In this document: one piece after another, positions 43,721 through 53,409 of the stretch
Layout: the number at the start of each line of letters is the position of its first letter
How positions within the stretch are numbered: position 1 is the stretch's first letter
Origin: Zasmidium citrigriseum
Taxonomy: Eukaryota; Ascomycota; Dothideomycetes; Mycosphaerellales; Mycosphaerellaceae
Length of the DNA stretch: 64,000 bases
Direction: 5' to 3'
NCBI GenBank assembly: GCA_002786025.1
Contig: NHNW01000007.1
Location: 496,001-560,000, forward strand
The notes under the pieces: generated by a model
Told to the model about the DNA's origin: nothing
Databases searched by the model: none
The model's input: only the letters and a program-made list of their open reading frames with translations
Made by a program: the position numbers and the translations under genes

Positions 43721-46700
43721 CTAATCAAGCACTTCCTCGCTGTCCATGTACTGGTCAATCGGGCCCAGAAGCATTTTCCAAACGTCCCCAGTCCAGTGTG
43801 TCGTGTCCACGATGTCCCTTGAATATCTCATGTCAGCATAGGCTATCTCGACACGAACACTTTGACGACTCACATCAACTTTTTGCCATCGCCGAGATCA
43901 TCCAGACTATCCAACCTCCCGAGACCTTCCTCATTCTTGCCAAAACTGATAAATCCGATCCCCAGCTGCGTACGCGGTAGGTTTTGCTCTTGCAAGAACT
44001 CCGCCGTTGCTTTGATGGGCAACTTGAAGTCTTCCTCGTTAGTGGCCCATTCGCCCGTGGTGAAGACATAAACATTGGCGGGCTTTGAAGGCGCCGAGTT
44101 GTGTGCTTGCGATTTGAGGATGGCTTCCCGCTGGTCTCTGAGAATAGGCGCCAGGCGATCTTTGACAACGTTCGTATGACCGTAAGGTTTGCGGCCTCTC
44201 ACTTCTTGCAACAGCGATGTGGTGTGCCTGTGATTCAAGCAGCTACTCGAATGTGCGAAGTACAGATCGAGACCGTTGTTATTGCAGTCTTTGATCAGAT
44301 ATGATAACGCTGCGAATGCGTCGATAACATGGATCCAGTAATTTCCCATCGAACTTGAGTCATCTAGGACGAATATCTGTCAAAGAGCTGGGTCAGCTTG
44401 AGTTTCAGCGACTGGTCTAGATCGAACTCACATGGTCTCTATCCCGTAGCTTATCTTTGTTCCAAGGCGCAATAAGTTCCACGTGTTGATCACCTTTCTT
44501 GCGTGACCAGCCCCGCTTCTTCTGGTCGGTCTTCCACTTCAGCACATGCGATATAGACATGGTCTCCCTCGATGCCTTTGGCTTGGATTTTGGGGGGCTT
44601 GTGGTGGCCTGCAGCTGCTGCGGTGAAAGCGCTGAGACCTGCGTCTGCGGTGGTTGCACAGGTGACATTGCTGATGGAGGCTCCTGCATGTGGTTCGCTG
44701 GCTCAGAAAAGTCTTCTGGCTGATATGACGCCTCACTCGACGAAGCTGACGGAGTAGGGGGCAAGTGTCTCTTTCCGTATGATCCACTGACTGTTCGGCG
44801 TCGGGGATCAAAGCTGGCATTCTCGCCGTGGCGTTGGTCTGACTCGCTGACGCTCCGTTTCTTCCGTGGCCCGGAATGCTGTGTAGTAGGTGTTTCATTT
44901 GCCGCGAGTGTGGTGTTGAGGGACAAATGTTGTGTGGTTCGCCCATGCGTATTCGACCTCTGCACAGGCCCTACAGAAGGAGCATTCGGCAGACGGCTCG
45001 ACCTCTTGTCGCGGCGCGGATCGAGCGATATTTGCTGCAACCATGCTTCATTCCCAATGAGAGTTTGCTGTGGACTTACTGTGAGATGGTCATCGAAACG
45101 CACAGTAGGCCTTGGAGCACCGGCGATCGTTGCGTAGCCTTCCTTTGAGGTAGGTGATCTTTGCATGCCGGACCCATATTCGTGAACGGTATCAATCATG
45201 CGCTCCTTCACACTGGCTAACTGCTCATCTGCTGTGGCCTGGAGTACATCTGCTGTTGGGCGGGCATCGGCTTTGATACGCATCATGGGTTTGATGAGAT
45301 GCTCAATGACTTTCCCGGTGACGAAATCGCTCAACCGAAGGCCGGATGGTAGGTCTTGAATGCATGCTTTCACGCATGAAAGTAAATCTGGACTTTCCTT
45401 GCTGCCGTTGTGAAATCGGTAGGAGGCTTTGTCATGGATGCCTTCGTTTTCTGCGCGGCGAGCTTGTCGGAACAATTCAAGGCCTGCTCGTCCATGCACA
45501 ACCCATTGAGCGGCCTCGAGAAGGACGCAGCCGAGCGAGAATATGTCGACTTTGCGGGTCACATGAATTATGTTGTCTTCCTGGAAAGGAGTCCTTCTGA
45601 AGGTCTCAGGAGCAGCTAATACGCATCAGGATTGGATGGTCTGCGAGATTGAATCTCTGAACATACCATAGTTGGCACCGCCTTGTGCATCATCGATTTC
45701 AACATCATCGAAGGATTTGTTTCCGACCGCAAATTGTGCCAGATTCAAGTCGATGAGCTTGAAGCGATAAGATGGTGAAGCGAGCAAGTCGTTGGGCACA
45801 GCCTCGCTTCGAACCCGTACGATATTGCGGGGAGCAATGTCATGGTGGCACCTTTCATTGGTCAACGTCAGTATCAAAATCCTGATAGCATATAATTCAG
45901 ACTTACCCCTGATAGGTCTTTGACTGTCCACGAGTGCGCAACTCGTGAAGTCTGACCAGAGCTTTTAAGGGCTCCAGGACATCAACCCAGAAAGTGAAAA
46001 TCTTATCGGGCGTAGATGGAGAAGGAGTGTTTTGAAAGAACTCATGCAGAGATCCTCCTTGAGCATGCTCGAGTAGCATGTGATGTTCGCCCTTATGTGT
46101 GTATGCGCCAAGATATCTGATCAAACCCGGCGGGTATTCTTCAGTGGCTCGTTCCAGATGTTGAAAAGTATCGGTTTCGTTGTCATAGTGATCCTGCGAA
46201 TCATCACCCTGGTATACCTTGAGCGCGACTGCACGATGGGATCCATGTGGCTATTCCACGTCAACGTTGTCAAAAGGTCATGACACACAAAGCTGGGGTA
46301 CTTACGCAAGCGCCTGGTAGATGGTCGTAGTCTTTGTGTATGGTGACCAGCTCTATTTGAGCACTGCTGCCTTTACCGCCTTTTATTGGCTCCCGATGCA
46401 GGAACGGCATTCGCTGCTTGGGGTTGAAATCTCGCGGAGGACCTGTGGACAGGTCTGCCGGGAAGAACTCCCATCGGGCACTGTCAAAAGCTTCCCAACT
46501 GACCTGCTCCGGAAATTTGGGTGGCTTGCCGTCAAAAGCTGACAAGGTCTCGTCACTCAGATGATTGTGCTGCAGTAGTCGTCCAATGTGTATGGCCTTG
46601 TCAATGGCTAGCAGAACGCAGAAGCCTATAGCATACTTTGATGCGATCAAGGCTGCGTGAACATGTACTGGCGGAGACTCACCAAAGAAAACCTCGTCGA

Positions 46701-46881
46701 GAAGGCTCTGTATCCGTTCTTCCGTCATGTATTCTCGAACCGTGGACTTTGCTATGAATCCCGGATGTGGCCTCTCCACGCCGTTCACAGTTGTCTTCTC
46801 TTGTCGACATTGTGTCAGCCACGCGCCAAAGCGATCGAGAGCACGGCGGTGGTTAGGCTGAGAGGACTCGGAGGCTGCCAT
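43721..46881 (-). CDS. protein kinase-vWA fusion protein
   Basis: Six exons (46881-46306, 46250-45907, 45851-45667, 45615-44432, 44376-43874, 43817-43721) with introns of 51-56 nt join in frame to 962 aa. An N-terminal region (1-190) of unknown type precedes a protein kinase domain. The ATP-binding Lys is K203 (AVALKVY), the catalytic loop is CHHDIAPRNI with D311 and N316, and the APE-like segment is AAPETFRR. The usual DFG is DLN (D341). A Ser/Pro/Gln-rich linker (about 520-750) leads to a von Willebrand factor A-type domain. That domain starts IFVLDDSSSMGNYW at 764, giving a MIDAS-like DxSxS (D768, S770, S772). The C-terminus is short and helical. The altered DFG leaves Mg2+ chelation plausible. 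The role is unknown; kinase-vWA fusions occur in fungal accessory and possibly immune-type proteins. Confidence 0.83.
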
Positions 46882-47423
46882 GGGATCGAATCGAAGTCAT
46901 TAGCCAGTGGCTAGGAAGCGCGTTTGAAACGGGTGGGAGACCGCGAACGTTGGCCGACGGCTCTGAGCGACCAGTGGGCGTGAAAAGAGCACACGAAAAA
47001 GGCGTAGCCTTCCGCCATATTTTGGAGGGCGGGGCTGGGCTATAAAGCAGAATCTCGGGCGGCCTCCCGACATCAACATCTGCATCGCCACAGCAGCGCC
47101 GGATACTCAGCTGGCAGAACAGCGGCAAAAAGAATGGCACATGAGAGCAATGCATGTTGCGTGCCTTAGCTCTCACAGAGATCTTCAACGTCGTGCCTCT
47201 GTATTGTCAAAGAGAGTGTCCTGGTTGGCGGACCTCAAGCTCGCAGCACTGACAGCGCCATGTCGAAGCACGCATGACGCGCGCGTGCACGGCCGACGGC
47301 AGGGGCGGGCGGCCACGTGCCGCTTCCGCTAGCAGAAACTTAGATACTCTAAACTGATGACATTCTCTCGGACACTGCGTTCAGACCAACTCCATATGCC
47401 GGTATTGAGTGCCATGGAGCTAT
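46882..47423. other. intergenic, promoter of the kinase-vWA gene
   Basis: 542 bp between the start of the kinase-vWA gene and the stop of the CorA-like gene, both on the minus strand. No gene seen. Confidence 0.5.
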
Positions 47424-49465
47424 CTAACACTGCTTGAGATACTGTTGAGAGTAGTCTGACTTTGTCTGGCGAGATCTCAATCTATGCATGATGGCCCAAG
47501 CTGCGAATGTGCCGCACATCAACGGCACGCTGACCGCGACGTAGAACTGGAGCGCCCCGAGTCCAATCTCAGTATCAGCTATCCCTCCATCATTATCTTT
47601 GAAGGTCACCACGGGAGTACTCATCAAGGTCTGTTGTACTAACGTTAGACATCATTCGACTTGCACCATTTGTACATCACTGACCGAGATGAAGGTCCCT
47701 GGCAGAAAGAAAAGCGTCACGACAGTGATGATTCTCATCGAGACAGTCTCGTTCTGCGTCTGTTGCGCAATATCATGCATCTTCTCTGTCAAACTCTGCA
47801 TATTGGTTGTAGACCGCTGCGACTCTCGAGATAGCAACAGATTGGCTTGCATGTTTTCGTACTGCAGCATGCCGTAAAGCTGGCTCGATCAGCACAGCCG
47901 TCCCGTTCGAAAAGCAGGAACAACAATACCAGGTTCTTTCGCTCTTGGAGGAGGTGAGAGAATGTCTCGATCCTCGCCAGCAAGACTCCAAATTCCGCCT
48001 CTATCGCCGAAAGCTTCCTCTCGAACCGTTTCACGTCGCTATCGCACTTGTTGGCGATCTCAGACGGGCACTCGGGCCAGTCTACAAGACAGCGATACTC
48101 TTTCCGGAGCTGGCACAGGACTTCTCTGTTCGAAGTGAGTACCATTCTGGCGTCGTTTGCCTTCTCCTCGAGTCCCTGCACTCTTTGCAAATCGTCAAAA
48201 GAGAATTTCGATGGCTGCTGACCATAGCGTGGCTCTTCCTTCAACTCTTCAAACTGACTCTCCTGGCCAGCAGAGAGACAAGTATTCTTCCTCGAAAAAG
48301 ATTTTGATATGGACCAGGTTCTTCTGCTCGAGCGTGGACCTGCCGCCTGTGACGGCTCTGAGAGCTGATCGCAGACTGTTGTTGTTCTCGACAGCGTTGT
48401 TGCCTCTGATCTTGTGCTAGGGTTAGACTTTCGCACGCTCGCCGTTAATGCTGGCCTTGTCTGCTCCTGAAGCATTTCCTCGAGTGAGTTCAGATACCAA
48501 TGCCAGTTTTCTGCTGACCACTTCGCAAGCTCAAGATGAATGGCGAGTGAGCTGCTAATAGCTCCTTTAGCCGTTCTTGAACTCTGGCAGCCTTCGGAGG
48601 GCAAGCTAGCCAGTCGCTTCTGGACAATATCGTTCATGAGGTCGTTTCCCTTAACAATGATCCATGCCTGTCTCTCGTACACGAGGTCTGTGGTGAACCA
48701 AATGGAGCACTGGCGAACAGACCATGGCCGTCTCTTGTCATCTGAGCGCTCAACCGATTGAAGGCTATAGCAGAACTCCAACTGCATGCCTGATCTTCCA
48801 AGCTCGTTTATTGTGGATTGCCGCTCTTCTACAGCAAGGCAGCTCTCGCTTCGAAAGCTGCCGCCATACGCATCGCGACGGTAGAGCTGCTCGCCAAAAG
48901 GAAAGACAAACTCCAAGAACGCCGGCATGACATTTTGATACGAAAGAATCCTGAGAAACATAGTCTTGCTGATGTCCAGGCTGGATCGTGAATCTGGTGC
49001 CTGCACGAAACTTCACATCGTCAGCAAAAACCCAGACCGGCTTGCTGCTGCCACGTACATGAATCGAACCCTCGGATCCGGCCTAATTTGTTCGAGTGGG
49101 AGCTGGAGATGTCTTCTCAGAGATCGTTCATCTTGCACGTCGGTCGTGTGAAACCCTAATCGAGTGATCAGATACCCGTAAGTAATCACAAAGTCTTGCT
49201 GAGACTAACCTTCATCCGGACGATACATTTCGTGCAGACATACATCGCAATATTCCTCGTTGAACAGAGTTTCCTGATGAATCTTAAGCTGCTCCCGCAA
49301 GGTGGAAGCAACATGTTGGTGCAGATTGCTGCTGACAAGGTTCAAGGGATATTCCGAAGTTTTGTCCAACGAAGCCTTGAAATTGTCAATGGCAGCATCT
49401 CCACCAAGGCTCTTGTTATAATCCGAAACGTTATCCCAGGAGCTTGCAATGCTTTCGGTGTCCAT
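47424..49465 (-). CDS. CorA-like membrane protein
   Basis: Five exons (49465-49210, 49155-49055, 49000-47930, 47879-47685, 47630-47424) with introns of 50-54 nt encode 609 aa. A soluble region with SLDISKTMFLRILSYQNVMP and FLEFVFPFGEQLY blocks precedes a long coiled-coil-rich section. Two transmembrane helices lie near the C-terminus, the first ending TLFFLPGTFISTLMSTPVV and the second LQFYVAVSVPLMCGTFAAW. The pattern (helix 1 preceded by MRIITVV and followed by a short loop) is the fungal CorA-like Mg2+ transporter domain, here without the GMN signature. Transport is therefore doubtful; many fungal members of this group are membrane-anchored proteins of unknown role. An in-frame Met at 49618 would add 51 residues; both starts are plausible. 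Confidence 0.76.
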
Positions 49466-49869
49466 GAGTGTTGGCTCGTAACCGTGAATTTTGCCACTGA
49501 ATGTGAGAAGACCTGTGAAAGAGAACAAGAACGACAGAGTGTCATGCTCTCCTCTTTTAAGCAGGCCAACAAGGCGCAGCACTGCATCCCTAATTGGCCA
49601 CCCATGCGCCCAGAGCAACGGATGTACGAGAGAGGGTCACAGGCATGCAGGAGGCTTGGTCGCATTCTTCAGGTTGAAAAGGGAGGCAACGGGGCGCTCG
49701 TGCCCAGTCCCTTCGATGGCTAGGAATTGAGTTGAGGCCACGATGTGCCCAACATCTCCGAGCGTTTATGTTACACAGAATTCCTTTAGCGATTGGAGTT
49801 CAGCTGCTCTGCCTCGGAAGCCGCCTGCTCAAAAGCTCTGTTGCCAACTTTTGCCTCCACAGCGCTCCT
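49466..49869. other. spacer between CorA-like gene and small basic protein
   Basis: 404 bp; holds the probable promoter of the CorA-like gene. If that gene starts at 49618, the first 150 bp would be coding. Confidence 0.45.
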
Positions 49870-50209
49870 TTATCGCCCGGTCTTTCGCTTCTTACGCCGA
49901 TACTTTGGAATCTCTCTCTGCTTCTCGTCCTGCGCGCCCTCAGCCACCTGACATGACTTGAAGACCCTTGATGCTACTGACCTTAGTGAGAGCTCTTGGC
50001 ACCTTGAACTCAAAGACTTCGTCAAGTTTCGTGCTGAGCTGCTCACAACTTAGCGTCGCAAGTCACTGGATTCTCGACTTCCTTACTGTAATCTCAAACA
50101 TCTCGTCGGCATACTCCCCAAATGTGGCTTTGAGGAACCTCAGCAGGCCATCCTCGCCCAATCGATAGTTGTCTACTGCTTCTTCAACCCAATCGCGATT
50201 GGAGGCCAT
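49870..50209 (-). CDS. small basic protein of unknown function
   Basis: Three exons (50209-50087, 50038-49982, 49947-49870) encode 85 aa. The N-terminal 41 residues (MASNRDWVEEAVDNYRLGED, GLLRFLKATFGEYADEMFEI) look like a folded helical domain. The C-terminus is strongly basic (KYRRKKRKTGR), as in nuclear or ribosome-associated proteins. The second intron would be only 34 nt (GTCAGT...TCAG), below the usual fungal minimum. If it is not removed, the protein ends 13 codons later with a neutral tail. I do not recognise the family. Confidence 0.5.
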
Positions 50210-53200
50210 GGTTATCGTCCGATCTTATTGTCTCACAAGGATAGAAGCAAGCTCTGTAGCCTGGATAAACCGGTCTACACGGCCTGTGAGCATGTTTCTC
50301 GAGAACGCTCAGCCTTCTTTTAGAACTGGCCCCCATGAGGCTCAAGTGCCGAACGTCTTCAGCTCGAGCGCGCCCGTGCAAACGAATGTTGCACGACATC
50401 AGAGCTGTGTTTTCTATGCAGCTCTCACTGGACCGCTTGGCTCCAGTAGATTGAGTCTTCCACACTTGCGACGTGGATAAAGCTCACCGGTCGATGCAGC
50501 CTAGATTCACATGTGACGAAACCCTTGCTGAATCACGATCAAGTGGTGTACATCGTCACATAGAGGTTGTCAAGCCATGCTAGACCTTGTTGATGTCCGG
50601 CCTCGCGGTTGGCATTGCCGAGGGATGTGCATCTCAGCCTTCAAAGCCGCCTTCACCTCAGCTTCTGTTGTAGCAGGTGCAGGAGACACTCGGTTTCAGA
50701 TCAGACACTGGGTGAGAACCTTCCACGTGCGATGATTCACGAAGTAGGCGTATACCTGGCAGTGCCAGATAAGCCCTGTGATGTATTAGCCTTGCCATGG
50801 CGTGGCTCTCATGTATACATACCTGTGTTACATTAACATCTCCCGGCGTGATAGTGGAGAAAGCCTCAGATATGCCATCTCCGTAAACACTTGACCGACC
50901 ACGCCTCCAGACACTGCGTTGAAGCCTGGAAACTTCCTCGTCCAGCGGAGACGGAGATAACCTTTCTTGGTCTCATGTCTACCCACCTTTTTTTGACCAA
51001 AGATCTGCGGCTCACCGTCATCGGCCTTCTCAGCAAGTCATCCAGAAAGAGGCTTCGCTCCCTTTTGAACCAAATCCAGGACCAGTCCTCCTGCTCGCTC
51101 TTCGGCTCGCTCTTCGCCTCCAACCACGGTTTCCGCAAAAGGCGAGACGAGCTACGCTACTGGACGATCCTTCGGAGACCTCGAGGAACTCTCGTCCAGC
51201 GGAGATACAGGTCTTGCTTCTGGCCTCTGATGAAAGACTCATGAGAACATATTCAAGTAGAAGCCCACAATCTGCCTCGCGGCCTACAACTGAACTTGTT
51301 TGGGCCAACATTGGGCGCACTCCATGCTCCCAACCCTGCACTAAGCACCTCGACACCGAGGGAGCTCTTATGGCCATGGACATATTCCAAGGAATAGTTC
51401 ATGCCGTCAACACGAATGTACCTCCTATGGCACCATCGATGGCAGGAGAGGTTTGGAGTCAGCTATATTGTTCGGTGACGAGGACGAGATCGCATTGACC
51501 CCTGGCGCAGGCAGCTTCTCTGGAGGCGCCTTCGTTCCCTCGACTCCGACTCCTGGCTTCGGCTTTGGGAGTGGACCTGGCCCGTTCGGGACTCCTTCCA
51601 GCCACTCTGGCTTCAACTTCACGCCAAAACTCGCAATTTTGAATGTTGAGGCCAACACCCTCACGGCGCCTCCCTGGCTCCCTGACTGGCTCCCCAACTG
51701 TCCTTCAACTGGCGCCGTACCTGATTTACAAGGGCTTGAGACAAACAGTACCTGCCAGCGGTTGCGCGCGGGGCGGCTTTGGTCAGGAAGACGCCAGAGG
51801 ACGAGGACAAGCCAGAGGAGCAGGCGACGAAGACAGCGACACCGACGCAGGCAGAGCCGAGCACCATCTGGCAGCGGCGAGAGCGGCCACAGAAAGCGCG
51901 CAACGCGGCCGACACAGCGACAGAGCAGACAAGCACGGCGAGTGTGTGGTGGCCATGGCAAGGTATGGGCGAGGGCGCGAGGTCGATATGAGCGGGTTTG
52001 GCGATCTGATCGACGCTTCCACGGCAACCCCATGCCACGGCAGAAGCTCAGCAGGCGGTGCAGTCGAAGGGAGAACTGCTCGAGAACATCAACCTCTTCG
52101 ACCGGGCAGGACACCGCCACACTCTCCATCAAGAAGAAGCTGGCCATCCTGATAAACGAGACCGACGCCAACACCTACTCACCACTTGAGCATCCTTCAC
52201 CTCACCTTCAATCTCAACGATCATCTCGACCAAGAGACGACAATCCGAGCCTTCGACCACGACCTCGAGGAACCAACTTCTTTGCCTCTGGCGGAGACGG
52301 CATGTCAATCTAGTCAGCACTCTTGTGCTTCCTCTTTCCAACATCAAAGTCCCCCGTTTGACCTACCCAGCCCCAATCTACATGTATCAAGACCACATCA
52401 GTTTCCTTGAAATCTTAACCTCCATCTCCACTCGAACCACGAGCGTCCAAGCCATCAGCCAAACCATCAAGCAACCAGACATCCTTCTTTCCGGCGGAGA
52501 AGACGACTCCCGATTCAGCCGACAGTCCTGCTTCCACTCCTCGAGGAAGATCTGCCAGGATCTTATCAACCATCGAAGTCTCCCATAAACTCCCCATCAA
52601 CCCTAACCTCCATCTCCTCCAAACCACAATCAACCAAGCCACCAACCACAGGCTCAAGCAACCAGAGATTCTCTTCCTTGGCGGAGATAGCAAGTCACTT
52701 TTTCAGGCATTTCATTCACTCTCTCTTGACCTTTGGTGACATACTTTTTTCATGTCCAAGCCTAATCATCATCTCCATCAACTCATGACAATATAAGCCA
52801 CCGAACATGGCCTCGAACCACCAGGGATTCTTCCGTTCGATGGAGATAGCAACGTCGTTCTTTAGGGCCTCGCTCTCTTCGAAGGAAGGCGACAGCAGAG
52901 TAAAGTCAGCCATCATCTTCATCTTTCCCAAACCGAAAGGGTGATCAAACTCACCTATCACTACCTCCGCCATCATAACCTCACAGCAACTCGATCTCCA
53001 ACCAAAAGGAACGACGCGCATTAAAGTGAATGCCCTCACCTCCTCACCAAAACGAAATAGTGAAAGCAGTAGGAGGGCGATCAGCACTTCAAGCATTCAC
53101 ATTCCTCACGCCGTCTCAGCCTCATCCATCGAAGTGAGGTCCGTGGCGAGTCTACCTATCACCACCCATCATCAATGTATCATCTCTACGCATGCCAGCG

Positions 53201-53409
53201 GTAACGATGCGTACATCCACCACGTCCCCAAACGAAACGCCACCAAGCCGAGCCATCACCAGGCCCAGCTCTGCCCCCAAACGCCATTCATAATGCTCAT
53301 GCAAATGCATCATCTATTCATCACCATCACCACTCCTCTCCCTCTTCCTCTTCCTTTTCCTCCCCCTACCCCAAAGAACCACCTTCACCAACCCCGCAAA
53401 GATAACCTT
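50210..53409. other. 3.2-kb region without a firm gene
   Basis: Divergent spacer upstream of the small basic protein and downstream of the deubiquitinase. Plus-strand frames at about 51,450-52,310 show Gly/Pro/Phe-rich sequence (PGFGFGSGPGPFGTPSSHSG). A different phase at 51,780-51,960 reads KTPEDEDKPEEQATK to WWPWQ and can be spliced (GTATGG at 51,963) onto a QAVQSKGELLENINLFDRAG exon. These may be parts of one real gene whose model I cannot close. The minus strand carries the repeat array described separately. Confidence 0.45.
50930..52900 (-). repeat. degenerate array of about 160-200 bp repeats, coding-like on minus strand
   Basis: Near 52,842, 52,683, 52,496 and 52,293 the plus strand repeats a GG(C)GGAGA core preceded by TTCTTCC-like sequence and followed by about 100 bp of related text. 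Read on the minus strand, each unit encodes a related peptide: VAISIERKNPWWFEAMFGGL, LAISAKEENLWLLEPVVGGL, VVFSAGKKDVWLLDGLADGL, and RQRQRSWFLEVVVEGSDCRL. Two further related pieces lie at about 51,190 (TCISAGREFLEVSEG) and 50,940 (VISVSAGRGSFQAS). Units are separated by stops and frame changes, so the array as it stands is probably pseudogenic or exon-like. Confidence 0.5.
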
